The notes beneath the pieces are model-generated. The model was not told where the DNA came from. It did not search any database and worked only from the letters and a program-made list of their open reading frames with translations. A DNA stretch of 64,000 nt. Source: Pseudomonas sp. VD-NE ins. GTDB lineage: Bacteria; Pseudomonadota; Gammaproteobacteria; Pseudomonadales; Pseudomonadaceae. Below are positions 1 to 8,176 of this stretch, piece by piece. Numbering within the stretch: position 1 is the stretch's first letter; each line of letters starts with the position of its first letter. Where the stretch lies: assembly GCF_031882575.1 (NCBI RefSeq), contig NZ_CP134772.1, forward strand, positions 638,001 to 702,000, in the 5' to 3' direction. The translations under genes were made by a program, and so were the position numbers.

Positions 1-46
1 CGAGCTACCGATGACAATCGATTTACGACGTTTCTAGATCGCACGC

Positions 47-77
47 GACATGCGGATTTTTCGTATATCCGCATGTC
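47..77. repeat. Perfect inverted repeat upstream of the ATP-grasp gene
   Basis: Two 11-bp arms (GACATGCGGAT and ATCCGCATGTC) enclose a 9-base AT-rich loop. No T-run follows, so a regulator site or the end of an upstream transcript are both possible. It lies about 50 bases before the first gene. Confidence 0.55.
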
Positions 78-125
78 ATGTGCCTGCGTTAGTCTGACCG
101 TTCCTTGCTGTCTGCCGAGCTTTCC

Positions 126-2612
126 ATGCCTGACCTGCTAGACCGCTACCCGCTTACGGCGGGCACTTATCACGAACTGCTCGACGGCAGTGGCGCGGTG
201 CGTCCGCACTGGCGGCGGCTGTTCGATCAGTTGCAACGCAGCACGCCGGCGCAACTGGTGCAGCGGCAGGCATTGCTGGCGCGGCAGATTCAGGAAAACG
301 GCGTCACGTATAACGTCTATGCCGACCCGAAAGGCGCGGATCGGCCATGGGAGCTGGATCTGTTGCCGCATGTGATTGCGGCGGATGAATGGCAGCAATT
401 GTCGGCAGGCATCGCTCAGCGCGCGCGACTGCTCAACGCTGTGTTGGCAGATTTGTACGGGCCGCAGCGGTTGATCAGTGAAGGTTTGCTGCCGGCAGAG
501 CTGGTCTTTGGTCACAACAATTTTCTCTGGCCTTGTCAGGGCATTGCACCGCCGGAGGACGCGTACCTGCATCTGTACGCTGTGGATCTGGCGCGTACCC
601 CGGATGGGCGCTGGTGGGTGACGGCCGATCGTACACAGGCGCCGTCCGGCGCCGGTTATGCGCTGGAAAATCGCACCATCGTGTCGCGCGCCTTTCCCGA
701 GTTGTACCGGGATTTGAAGGTGCAGCATCTGGCCGGTTTTTTCCGTACGCTGCAGGAAACCATGGCCCGTCAGGCCCCTTGCGATGACGACGCACCGCTG
801 GTGGTACTGCTCACGCCGGGGCGCTTCAACGAAAGCTATTTCGAACATTTGTATCTGGCTCGTCAGCTCGGTTACCCACTGGTCGAGGGCGGTGATCTGA
901 CGGTGCGCGACGCCACGGTCTACCTGAAAACCCTCAGCGGTCTGCGCCGGGTGCACGCGATCATGCGCCGGCTCGACGACGATTTCTGCGACCCATTGGA
1001 GTTGCGCACGGACTCGGCGCTTGGCGTTCCCGGGCTGCTTGAGGCGGTACGCCAAGGACGAGTGCTGGTTGCCAATGCGTTGGGCAGCGGGGTGTTGGAG
1101 TCACCGGGGTTACTGGGCTTTCTGCCGAAGATCAATCAATACCTGTTTGGCGAAGAACTGATTTTGCCGTCGATCGCGACGTGGTGGTGCGGTGAGGCGC
1201 CGGTGTTGGCCCAAGCCCTGGAAAAACTTCCCGAACTGCTGATCAAACCGGCGTTTCCTTCGCAGAGCTTCGCACCGGTCTTTGGCCGTGATTTGAGTGA
1301 AAAACAGCGTCAGGCGCTTGCCGAGCGCATGCAGGCGCGTCCTTATGCCTATGTGGCGCAAGAGTTGGCTCAATTGTCCCACGCGCCGATCTGGCAGGCT
1401 GAAAACGGTCAACTGCAACCACGGGCGATCGGCATGCGCATGTACGCCGTGGCCAGTGGTGAGGGTTATCGCGTGCTGCCCGGTGGTTTGACCCGGGTGG
1501 CCGCCGAGGCTGACGCCGAAGTGGTATCAATGCAGCGCGGTGGCGCCAGCAAGGACACTTGGGTGCTCGGTGATCGCCCGCCAAGCGGCGAACAATGGAA
1601 AACCCAGCGCAATGTCGGTGTGCATGACCTCGTCCGGCGCGATCCGTATCTGCCTTCGCGAGTGGTGGAAAACCTGTTCTGGTTCGGCCGTTACTGTGAA
1701 CGCTGTGACGACAGTGCGCGACTGCTGCGGATCATGCTCGCACGCTATGTCGATGGTGATGACCCGCAAGCGTTGCAGGCGGCGGTCGACCTCGGTGAGC
1801 GGCTGACGCTGCTGCCGGATGAAGGTGAACTCCCTGAGCGCCTGTTGGCGGCGCTGCTGGGTGAGGACTGGTCGTTCAGCCTGCGTTCCAACCTGCAGCG
1901 TTTGCAGTGGGCGGCCTCGCAGGTGCGCGGCAAGCTCTCGCGGGAGAACTGGCAAGCGCTGGTGGAGCTGCAGCGCGAAGCGATGGAACTGGACACCGAC
2001 GAACCCGACTTCGGCGAACTGCTGGATTTTCTCAACCGGTTGGTGATGTCGCTGGCGGCGTTGTCCGGGTTTGCCCTCGACGACATGACCCGTGACGAAG
2101 GCTGGCGCTTTCTCATGATCGGCCGGCGTATCGAACGTCTGCAATTTCTCAGCAGCAGCCTCGCGGCGTTTCTGCGTGGTGCAGCTGCGTTCGATCAAGC
2201 GGGACTGGAGTGGCTGCTGGAACTGGGCAACAGCAGCATCACTTATCGATCCCGTTATCTGGCGGTGGCGCAGTTGATTCCAGTGCTCGACCTGTTGCTG
2301 CTCGATGAACAAAACCCGCATGCGGTGTTGTTCCAGCTAAAACTCGTCACACGCACCTTGAAGCGTTTGAACGATGATTTCGGTGTGCCACGGGAAGCGG
2401 GGCTGCCGCAGCTGGTCGAGTGTCTTGCGCGTTTTGATCTGGGTTGCCTGGAGAACCCATTGTTCGGGGAGTCCAGCGTCCGCGCCGCGCTCAATGGCCT
2501 TGCCGATCTGCTGCAAGAAATTGCCGATGCCAGCGGCCAGGTTTCGGATCGACTGGCGCTGCGCCATTTCGCCCATGTCGATGACGTCAGCCAACGCACG
2601 GTGTCTGTCTGA
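126..2612 (+). CDS. Fused circularly permuted ATP-grasp / alpha-E domain protein
   Basis: An 828-residue protein. Roughly residues 1-490 look like the circularly permuted ATP-grasp domain (DUF404/DUF407 type), and from the stretch LPSRVVENLFWFGRYCERCD (about residue 500) onward it is an all-helical alpha-E (DUF403) domain. ATP-grasp enzymes ligate a carboxylate to an amine using ATP; the substrate here is unknown. In many bacteria these domains are separate genes, so this is the fused form. The ATG at 126 is chosen over a TTG at 105 because it begins the usual MPDLLDRYPL start. Its stop overlaps the start of the transglutaminase gene (TGATG), so the two are probably translationally coupled and work together, perhaps on a peptide modification. 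Domain calls are confident; function is inference. Confidence 0.88.
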   Translation: MPDLLDRYPLTAGTYHELLDGSGAVRPHWRRLFDQLQRSTPAQLVQRQALLARQIQENGVTYNVYADPKGADRPWELDLLPHVIAADEWQQLSAGIAQRARLLNAVLADLYGPQRLISEGLLPAELVFGHNNFLWPCQGIAPPEDAYLHLYAVDLARTPDGRWWVTADRTQAPSGAGYALENRTIVSRAFPELYRDLKVQHLAGFFRTLQETMARQAPCDDDAPLVVLLTPGRFNESYFEHLYLARQLGYPLVEGGDLTVRDATVYLKTLSGLRRVHAIMRRLDDDFCDPLELRTDSALGVPGLLEAVRQGRVLVANALGSGVLESPGLLGFLPKINQYLFGEELILPSIATWWCGEAPVLAQALEKLPELLIKPAFPSQSFAPVFGRDLSEKQRQALAERMQARPYAYVAQELAQLSHAPIWQAENGQLQPRAIGMRMYAVASGEGYRVLPGGLTRVAAEADAEVVSMQRGGASKDTWVLGDRPPSGEQWKTQRNVGVHDLVRRDPYLPSRVVENLFWFGRYCERCDDSARLLRIMLARYVDGDDPQALQAAVDLGERLTLLPDEGELPERLLAALLGEDWSFSLRSNLQRLQWAASQVRGKLSRENWQALVELQREAMELDTDEPDFGELLDFLNRLVMSLAALSGFALDDMTRDEGWRFLMIGRRIERLQFLSSSLAAFLRGAAAFDQAGLEWLLELGNSSITYRSRYLAVAQLIPVLDLLLLDEQNPHAVLFQLKLVTRTLKRLNDDFGVPREAGLPQLVECLARFDLGCLENPLFGESSVRAALNGLADLLQEIADASGQVSDRLALRHFAHVDDVSQRTVSV

Positions 2613-3502
2613 TGAATGCTCGATACCAGATCTTCCACGACACCTGTTACCACTACGACAGCCCGGTGTCCCTGGCGCAGCAACTGGCGCACTTGTGGCC
2701 GCGAAAATGCGAATGGCAGCGCTGCACCGAGCAGCAATTGCTCATCAGCCCGGACCCGACAGCGCGGCGCGATGAGCTGGATGTGTTTGGTAATCCGTTG
2801 ACCCGACTGGCCTTTGAACGGCCGCATGACGAATTGCAGGTCAATGCACAACTCACCGTTGAAGTACTGGCGCGGCCGGTGCTGGACTTCAAGCAGTCAC
2901 CCGCTTGGGAACTGACCCGCGATGCGCTGACTTACAGCAGTCAGCCGTTGTCCGCTGAGTTGCTCGAAGCCTGTCGCTACCGGTTTCAGTCACCGTACGT
3001 GCATTTGAAACGCAGCTTTGTCGAGTTTTCGCAAAGCTGTTTTCCGGCGGGACGCCCGTTGCTGTTGGGTGTGCAGGATTTGATGGAGAAGATTTTCAGC
3101 GAGTTCACCTTCGATGCCGAAGCGACCCAGGTGGCGACACCGTTGGTGGAGGTGCTGGAGCGGCGACGCGGGGTTTGTCAGGACTTCGCGCATTTGATGC
3201 TGGCGTGCGTGCGTTCGCGAGGATTGGCGGCGCGTTATGTCAGTGGTTATTTGCTGACTCAGCCGCCACCGGGGCAGCCACGCTTGATCGGCGCTGATGC
3301 GTCGCATGCCTGGATTTCAGTGTTTTGTCCGGTGCTGGGCTGGGTGGATTTTGATCCGACCAACAATGTGCAACCGGCGCTGGAACACATCACGTTGGCG
3401 TGGGGGCGGGATTTTTCCGATGTGTCGCCGTTGCGCGGGGTGATTCTCGGCGGTGGCAATCACGACCCGGAAGTGCGCGTTACCGTAATGCCCCTGGATT
3501 AG
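2612..3502 (+). CDS. Transglutaminase-like cysteine protease family protein
   Basis: A 296-residue cytoplasmic protein (no signal peptide) with an N-terminal beta-rich domain typical of bacterial transglutaminase-like proteins and a core in which the Cys-His-Asp triad is visible: Cys in RRGVCQDFAH, His in DASHAWISVF, and Asp in WVDFDPTNN. Such proteins act as peptidases or amide transferases. It overlaps the ATP-grasp/alpha-E gene by one base. The combination ATP-grasp + alpha-E + transglutaminase is a recurrent bacterial gene set whose product is not known. No T-run terminator follows, but an inverted GGCGGT/ACCGCC hairpin is present near 3554-3570. Confidence 0.88.
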   Translation: MNARYQIFHDTCYHYDSPVSLAQQLAHLWPRKCEWQRCTEQQLLISPDPTARRDELDVFGNPLTRLAFERPHDELQVNAQLTVEVLARPVLDFKQSPAWELTRDALTYSSQPLSAELLEACRYRFQSPYVHLKRSFVEFSQSCFPAGRPLLLGVQDLMEKIFSEFTFDAEATQVATPLVEVLERRRGVCQDFAHLMLACVRSRGLAARYVSGYLLTQPPPGQPRLIGADASHAWISVFCPVLGWVDFDPTNNVQPALEHITLAWGRDFSDVSPLRGVILGGGNHDPEVRVTVMPLD

Positions 3503-3619
3503 CGATGATCAAAGATGTGGGAGCACTTGGGAGGGGGAGGGCTGTGAGGGCCGGCGGTGAAACCGCCAGCCCCGTCACAAATCCGCAGGGTCTGATTCGA
3601 TGATCAAACCCGGTGGGGC

Positions 3620-3808
3620 TCAGGCGTCGGGCGCCTGATCTTTCGGTGCTTCGGTTGCATCAACATCATCTTCCGGTGCCACTTCACCCTCAGGGTTCAG
3701 TGCTGCTTCTTCAGCGGTTTGTTTCTTGCGCTGAAGCTTTTCCTCTTTCTTCTGTTCCTTTGCCAGGTCTCGTTGACGTTTGGCGAAGGAGTAATTGGGT
3801 TTGGCCAT
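3620..3808 (-). CDS. Small highly charged Pseudomonas protein
   Basis: A 62-residue protein beginning MAKPNYSFAKRQRDLAK. The first half is strongly basic and probably one long helix (Lys, Arg, Gln, Glu rich); the C-terminal half is acidic (Glu/Asp). The ATG at 3808 has a good AGAGGAA ribosome site. The reading can be extended upstream to 3895 but that adds sequence before the ribosome site and is unlikely to be translated. I recognise it as a small protein conserved in pseudomonads, without known function; the charge pattern would suit a nucleic-acid or ribosome partner, which is only inference. Confidence 0.75.
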   Translation of the reverse strand: MAKPNYSFAKRQRDLAKEQKKEEKLQRKKQTAEEAALNPEGEVAPEDDVDATEAPKDQAPDA

Positions 3809-3875
3809 GGGCGTTCCTCTTGGTCGAAGGTGAGGTTGAGCGGCGCGTATTCTGCCCTGTATCGGTGCCCGGTGG

Positions 3876-4463
3876 TTAGCCGGGTTTTTGGTCAACCCAT
3901 TTGGGCGTGACGGTCGGCTTCCAGTTGTCCAGGGTGTCGAGCAGCGTTTGCGGCGATTCGCTCACTTGCAGCATGTCACGGTGTGGCGCGCGAACGAAGC
4001 CTTCGCCGACGATATGGTCAAGAAAAGCGGTGAGTTTGCTGTAGAAACCGTTCACTTCCAGCAGGCCCAGCGGCTTGCCGTGGTAACCGAGCTGGCCCCA
4101 GGTCCAGACTTCGAACAGCTCTTCCAGCGTGCCGAGGCCGCCGGGCAGGGCGATGAAGGCGTCGCTCAGCTCAGCCATGCGCGCCTTGCGCGCGTGCATG
4201 CCGTCGACCACTTCCAGGCGTGTCAGGCTTTTGTGGCCGATTTCCTTGTCCATCAGGCTCTGCGGAATGATGCCGATCACTTCACCGCCAGCGGCCAGCG
4301 CGGCGTCGGCGACAATTCCCATCAAACCTACAGCGCCACCGCCGTAGACCAGGGTCAGCTTACGTTCGGCCAAGGCCCGGCCAAGGGCAATGGCGGCTTC
4401 GGTGTAAGCCGGGTCAGTGCCGGCGTTGGCACCACAAAATACACACACGGATTTCAGAGACAT
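3876..4463 (-). CDS. LOG family protein (cytokinin riboside 5'-monophosphate phosphoribohydrolase type)
   Basis: A 195-residue Rossmann-like protein of the TIGR00730/LOG family. The signature PGGLGTLEE is present, with FCGANAG near the N-terminus and the arginine-containing helix KARMAEL before it. LOG proteins hydrolyse N6-substituted or plain purine nucleoside 5'-monophosphates to base plus ribose 5-phosphate; older annotations call them lysine decarboxylases, which is wrong for this group. The ATG at 4463 follows AGGAAGGC closely; an upstream start at 4646 would add a low-complexity Cys-rich leader and is rejected. It lies beside azurin, as I recall for P. aeruginosa. Confidence 0.87.
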   Translation of the reverse strand: MSLKSVCVFCGANAGTDPAYTEAAIALGRALAERKLTLVYGGGAVGLMGIVADAALAAGGEVIGIIPQSLMDKEIGHKSLTRLEVVDGMHARKARMAELSDAFIALPGGLGTLEELFEVWTWGQLGYHGKPLGLLEVNGFYSKLTAFLDHIVGEGFVRAPHRDMLQVSESPQTLLDTLDNWKPTVTPKWVDQKPG

Positions 4464-4521
4464 GCCTTCCTCCTGGGTCAATCCGTCACAGGGTAATGGC
4501 TGGCACGCCGTGATCCAAGGG

Positions 4522-4611
4522 CTAAACTTCGCGTTCCGGTGATTCAAAGGTACCGCTGGCGCCACAGGCGTAGGCGGCGAGCAAACTGCACAACAGACCG
4601 TTAAAGAACAT
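4522..4611 (-). CDS. Candidate 29-residue hydrophobic small protein
   Basis: A short frame upstream of the LOG gene on the same strand starts ATG at 4611 and reads [20 protein letters not shown], then a polar tail ending SPEREV. A GGAGTG ribosome-site-like motif sits 5 bases before the start. The N-terminal 17 residues could span a membrane, and the LLAAYAC run faintly resembles a lipobox. It is too short for coding statistics, so translation is uncertain. Confidence 0.4.
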   Translation of the reverse strand: MFFNGLLCSLLAAYACGASGTFESPEREV

Positions 4612-4717
4612 GACAGGCACTCCGTCTCAGTAGATGCGCCGATCATAGGGCCGTCCGGGGAATCTGGCCGTTAGATTGTGTCGATGAGTGTCATAGCCTG
4701 AAAGTTGTATACAATTT

Positions 4718-4731
4718 TTGACTCAAGTCAT
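4718..4731 (+). promoter_or_regulatory. Candidate ANR (FNR-type) box upstream of azurin
   Basis: The sequence TTGAC-TCAA-GTCAT matches the FNR/ANR half-site pair TTGAY-N4-RTCAA with one mismatch at the last base. It lies 86 bases before the azurin start codon. Azurin of P. aeruginosa is known to be ANR-responsive, so the site is plausible. Confidence 0.5.
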
Positions 4732-4803
4732 AGGAACTTGCGAAGATTTCAGGCAGTCTTTCCACCATTCGTGTTTTTGTTAACCCTGCCTTGGAGATTC
4801 ACC

Positions 4804-5247
4804 ATGTTTTCCAAAGTTGTTGCGGTATCCCTGCTGGCGCTGGCCAGCAGCCAATTGATGGCTGCCGAGTGCAAAACCACCGTTGACTCCACCGATCAGA
4901 TGTCCTTCAACACCAAGGAAATCGTGATCGACAAGAGCTGCAAGACCTTCACCGTCGAACTGACCCACTCCGGCAACCTGCCGAAGAACGTCATGGGCCA
5001 TAACCTGGTGATCAGCAAAGAAGCTGACATGCAGCCGATCGCTACCGCTGGCCTGGCCGCCGGTATCGACAAGAACTACCTGCCGGAAGGTGACGCGCGC
5101 ATCATCGCTCACACCAAGATCATCGGCGCCAAGGAAACCGATTCGCTGACCTTTGACGTAGCGAAGATTGCTGATGGCGGCTACGGCTTCTTCTGCTCGT
5201 TCCCGGGCCACATCTCGATGATGAAAGGCACGATTACCGTCAAGTAA
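4804..5247 (+). CDS. azu: Azurin, periplasmic blue copper protein
   Basis: A 147-residue precursor with a 20-residue signal peptide ending SSQLMA before the mature AECK. The mature protein has all type-1 copper ligands: Gly45-His46 in NVMGHNLV, Cys111 in FFCSFPGH, His116 and Met120; the disulfide cysteines 3 and 26 are also present. Numbering is one less than P. aeruginosa azurin because of a one-residue deletion before GYGFFC. It carries electrons in the periplasm between cytochromes and reductases. The ATG at 4804 follows TTGGAG and begins the signal peptide; the frame can be opened further upstream but lacks sense there. A possible ANR box lies upstream, and a strong terminator follows downstream. 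Confidence 0.97.
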   Translation: MFSKVVAVSLLALASSQLMAAECKTTVDSTDQMSFNTKEIVIDKSCKTFTVELTHSGNLPKNVMGHNLVISKEADMQPIATAGLAAGIDKNYLPEGDARIIAHTKIIGAKETDSLTFDVAKIADGGYGFFCSFPGHISMMKGTITVK

Positions 5248-5269
5248 TCGGGACCACCGCGTTATCGTT

Positions 5270-5334
5270 CTTCGCGAGCAGGCTCGCTCCCACAGGTTAG
5301 CGCCGTCAATGTGGGAGCGAGCCTGCTCGCGAAG
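5270..5334. repeat. REP pair (class A, CTTCGCGAGCA type)
   Basis: Two 25-bp arms (5270-5294 and 5310-5334) are exact reverse complements, CTTCGCGAGCAGGCTCGCTC... facing its complement, with a 15-base loop. This is the common P. fluorescens REP doublet, here between convergent azu and nadE. Confidence 0.85.
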
Positions 5335-5368
5335 GGGCCATCCGCATCAATGAATGCAATGGCCAAAG

Positions 5369-5405
5369 AAAAGCCCGCTGAGGAGCGCTCCTCAGCGGGC
5401 TTTTT
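5369..5405. terminator. Bidirectional rho-independent terminator between azu and nadE
   Basis: A 14-bp stem of AAGCCCGCTGAGGA type with a GCGC centre is flanked by A-run on the left and T-run on the right (TTTTT at 5401-5405), so it can stop transcription from both sides between the convergent azu and nadE genes. Confidence 0.9.
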
Positions 5406-5419
5406 CATTCCATCCGCGC

Positions 5420-6247
5420 TTACGGCGCAAACGGCATCACGCGCTTGTGATGGGTCTTGTTGTAGGTCGCGACGATGATGTCGAACGCTTCCTGTCGCAC
5501 CGGCTCGCCATGCAGGAACGCATCAATCTCGGCATATGTTACGCCGTGGGATGCTTCGTCCGGTTTGCCCGGCGACAGGTCTTCCAGATCCGCCGTCGGG
5601 ACTTTCTCGACCAGCGACTCCGGCGCACCAAAGCTGCGTGCAATCGCCCGCACCTGATTCTTCACCAGACCACTGAGCGGTGCGAGATCACAAGCGCCGT
5701 CACCGAACTTGGTGAAGAAGCCCATCACCGCTTCCGCCGCATGATCGGTACCGATCACCAGACCGTGCGCCGCGCCGGCGATGGTGTACTGAGCAACCAT
5801 GCGCATCCGCGCCTTGGTGTTGCCAAGGACGAAATCCACCGACACCGCGTGCTTGCCTTCAAACGCCGCGACTTCACTGGCCAGCGACTTCACTGCCGGG
5901 CCGATGTTGACCGTGTGGCGCTCGTCCGGCGCGATGAAGTCCACCGAAGCCTGGGCGTCGTGCTCGTCGAACTGGGTTTCGTACGGCAGGCGCACGGCGA
6001 TGAACTTATAGCTGTTGTCGCCGGTCTGGTCGCGCAGCTCACGCATCGCACGCTGGGCCAACAGGCCGGCAGTCAGCGAATCCACGCCACCGCTGATGCC
6101 GAGCACCAGCGTCTTGAGCCCGGAATTGACCAGGCAATCCTGAATAAAGGTAATGCGCCGGGCGACTTCGGCCTGCAGAGCCTTGTAGTCGGCGAACGGC
6201 GGTTGCACCTTGAGCTGTTCAGCAATCTCACGCTGTACGGCTTGCAT
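5420..6247 (-). CDS. nadE: NH3-dependent NAD+ synthetase
   Basis: A 275-residue N-type ATP pyrophosphatase. The P-loop motif [11 protein letters not shown] lies near residue 50. It amidates deamido-NAD+ to NAD+ with ATP and ammonia. The size fits the short ammonia-dependent form, with no N-terminal glutaminase domain. The [16 protein letters not shown] stretch and the [10 protein letters not shown] segment are typical of bacterial NadE. It starts only 4 bases after the pncB stop, so the pair is a two-gene operon in which PncB feeds nicotinate into the Preiss-Handler route and NadE finishes it. Confidence 0.96.
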   Translation of the reverse strand: MQAVQREIAEQLKVQPPFADYKALQAEVARRITFIQDCLVNSGLKTLVLGISGGVDSLTAGLLAQRAMRELRDQTGDNSYKFIAVRLPYETQFDEHDAQASVDFIAPDERHTVNIGPAVKSLASEVAAFEGKHAVSVDFVLGNTKARMRMVAQYTIAGAAHGLVIGTDHAAEAVMGFFTKFGDGACDLAPLSGLVKNQVRAIARSFGAPESLVEKVPTADLEDLSPGKPDEASHGVTYAEIDAFLHGEPVRQEAFDIIVATYNKTHHKRVMPFAP

Positions 6248-6251
6248 GAAT

Positions 6252-7475
6252 TCACTCCTTGCTAGATAGACTGGAATCGGCAGGAACCTGGAACACGTGT
6301 CGCAAATAGGCGACGAAATTCGGGTCTTTGCAGTGGGACTTGCCTGGCTCGTCGGAGATCTTCGCCACCGGTTGGCCGTTGCAGGCAGTCATTTTAAGCA
6401 CGATGCTCATCGGTTCGACACCCGGAATGTCACAGGTGAGGTTGGTGCCGATGCCAAAGCTGACGTTGATCCGACCGTGCAGCGCGCGGAAGATCTCCAG
6501 CGACCTGGGCAGGGTCAGGCTGTCGGAGAACACCAGGGTCTTGCTCATCGGGTCAATGCCGAGCTTGTGATAGTGAGCGATGCATTTTTCGCCCCACACC
6601 ACAGGATCGCCGGAGTCGTGGCGCAGGCCGTCGAACAGCTTGGCGAAGAACAGGTCGAAATCGCCGAGGAAGGCATCGGTTGTAATGCAGTCGGTGAGCG
6701 CGATCCCCAGCAGGCCACGGTATTCGCGGACCCAGCAATCGAGCGCGGCGATCTGGCTGTCGATCAGCCGTGGGCCGAGTTGCTGGTGGGCCATGATCCA
6801 TTCATGGGCCATGGTGCCCAGCGGTTTCATGTCCAGTTCTCGCGACAGATGCACGTTACTGGTGCCGACAAAACGTCCCGGGAAGTCGTGTTTGAGCACA
6901 TTCACCACTTCGGCCTGTACGCCGTACGAAAAGCGGCGGCGGGTGCCGAAATCGGCGACCTGCAGTTGCGACAACTCATCGGCCGAGGCATTGGCGGTCA
7001 GCCAGTCGAACTTGCGATAGAGCTGCTCGCGCGCTTGTTCGAGCACGGTTTCGCGGTAGCGATAGCGATTGCGCACTTCGCTGACGATCGCCAGCAACGG
7101 CACTTCGTAGAGAATCACATGCAGCCACGGCCCGCGCAGACGGATGAACAGCTCGCCGTTCTCGATGCCGGTGTGCAGATAACGCAGGTTGAAGCGGAAC
7201 AATCCGAGGAAACGCAGGAAATCCGGCTTTAGGAAGCTGATGCGCTCGAGAAAACTCAGTTGATCGGCGCTCAGGCTCAGTTCCGCCAGACGCTCGATCT
7301 GAAAGCGGATCTCGGCCAGATAGGGGCGCAGATCCTCGCTGTTACGGCAACGGAACTCCCATTCGACTTCGACGTTGGGGTAGTTGTGCAGCACCGCCTG
7401 CATCATCGTCAGTTTGTAGAAGTCGGTGTCGAGCAGGTTCTGCACGATGCGATCGGCAAACACACTCTCGCTCAT
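6252..7475 (-). CDS. pncB: Nicotinate phosphoribosyltransferase
   Basis: A 407-residue enzyme that converts nicotinate and PRPP to nicotinate mononucleotide, with ATP hydrolysis, in NAD salvage. The N-terminal [17 protein letters not shown] is characteristic of the family, as are the later VFSDSL and [11 protein letters not shown] stretches that bind the phosphoribosyl group. The ATG at 7475 is preceded by GGAGACC and gives the normal family length; a start further upstream at 7520 lacks a ribosome site. It directly precedes nadE with a 4-base gap. Confidence 0.95.
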   Translation of the reverse strand: MSESVFADRIVQNLLDTDFYKLTMMQAVLHNYPNVEVEWEFRCRNSEDLRPYLAEIRFQIERLAELSLSADQLSFLERISFLKPDFLRFLGLFRFNLRYLHTGIENGELFIRLRGPWLHVILYEVPLLAIVSEVRNRYRYRETVLEQAREQLYRKFDWLTANASADELSQLQVADFGTRRRFSYGVQAEVVNVLKHDFPGRFVGTSNVHLSRELDMKPLGTMAHEWIMAHQQLGPRLIDSQIAALDCWVREYRGLLGIALTDCITTDAFLGDFDLFFAKLFDGLRHDSGDPVVWGEKCIAHYHKLGIDPMSKTLVFSDSLTLPRSLEIFRALHGRINVSFGIGTNLTCDIPGVEPMSIVLKMTACNGQPVAKISDEPGKSHCKDPNFVAYLRHVFQVPADSSLSSKE

Positions 7476-7525
7476 AACGGGGTCTCCAGGTGCGCCGCGC
7501 TGTGGCGCGGTCTCAAACAATGGCG

Positions 7526-7780
7526 CTAGTGGCGCATATCAGCGGTGGGGATTGCCAGTGCTTTTTTGATTTCAGGTGAAAGATCCGCTGAGGCCATACA
7601 CCTTAGCCCGCAAAAATTGTTCATTTTCGGTTGTACCTCAAGTGCGGCGTGAAGCACTTGTTCAAGACAGTCCCAGCTCTTTATATACTCGGCGAGCAGA
7701 GAGTGTCTTGGTATCAGTTTGGTTTCAACTGCTTTAATCATGGCAGCTCTTATCATTTCGTTGGTTGCAATTTTATACAT
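7526..7780 (-). CDS. Small unknown protein, second of an overlapping pair
   Basis: An 84-residue protein ([20 protein letters not shown]...) of mixed helical character, with no signal peptide or membrane segment. AAAGGACG precedes the ATG at 7780. The start overlaps the end of the upstream small gene by 8 bases, so the two are likely co-translated. I do not recognise the family; the length, position and partner resemble small paired Pseudomonas proteins annotated as DUF3077/DUF6124-like, but the similarity is too weak to name. The base composition is more AT-rich than pncB next door. Confidence 0.65.
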   Translation of the reverse strand: MYKIATNEMIRAAMIKAVETKLIPRHSLLAEYIKSWDCLEQVLHAALEVQPKMNNFCGLRCMASADLSPEIKKALAIPTADMRH

Positions 7781-8042
7781 GGATGAAACGTCCTTTGAAG
7801 GAGATCTGTTCCAGCGTATCAACACCATCCTGAAGTAATACATAGGCAGGGAGTATTAGTCGATAGAAGTCAGAGTCGTTGGTCCCTTTAATAGTGACTG
7901 AGGTGAACGTCTCCAGGAGACTGGCGGCGGCGCGGATTCTGAAGCAGGCGTCTTCAAATAACTGATCAGGTGCGGCGTGCGAGTCTATAAAGAAGGTGGG
8001 AATGTTAGTTGCGTTTGCTTTGAGCGGATGAAATCGATTCAT
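7773..8042 (-). CDS. Small unknown protein, first of an overlapping pair (DUF3077-like?)
   Basis: An 89-residue protein starting MNRFHPLKANATNIPTFFI. It contains a helical segment APDQLFEDACFRIRAAASLLE and ends with ILPAYVLLQDGVDTLEQIS. The ATG at 8042 is preceded by AAGGACC. The pattern of a short variable N-terminus followed by a helix with a regularly spaced Ala/Leu face resembles the small DUF3077/DUF6124 proteins abundant in Pseudomonas, but this is a weak impression. It heads a two-gene unit with the 7526-7780 gene and lies in an AT-richer block. Confidence 0.68.
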   Translation of the reverse strand: MNRFHPLKANATNIPTFFIDSHAAPDQLFEDACFRIRAAASLLETFTSVTIKGTNDSDFYRLILPAYVLLQDGVDTLEQISFKGRFIHV

Positions 8043-8176
8043 GGGGTAAGGTCCTTCAGATTGTTTTAGACGTGACACATCGAGGAATCTAATATTGTTT
8101 TAGTTCGAAGGTTGGGTTTATTGGTTTGCCTTCTGCAGAGCCATTACTTGGTGTAATGACTCTGCATCTGTTCTAT

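Noticed and set aside
3530..3580. Terminator after the transglutaminase gene
   Set aside because: A hairpin GGCGGT..ACCGCC is present but no T-run follows; not annotated as a terminator.
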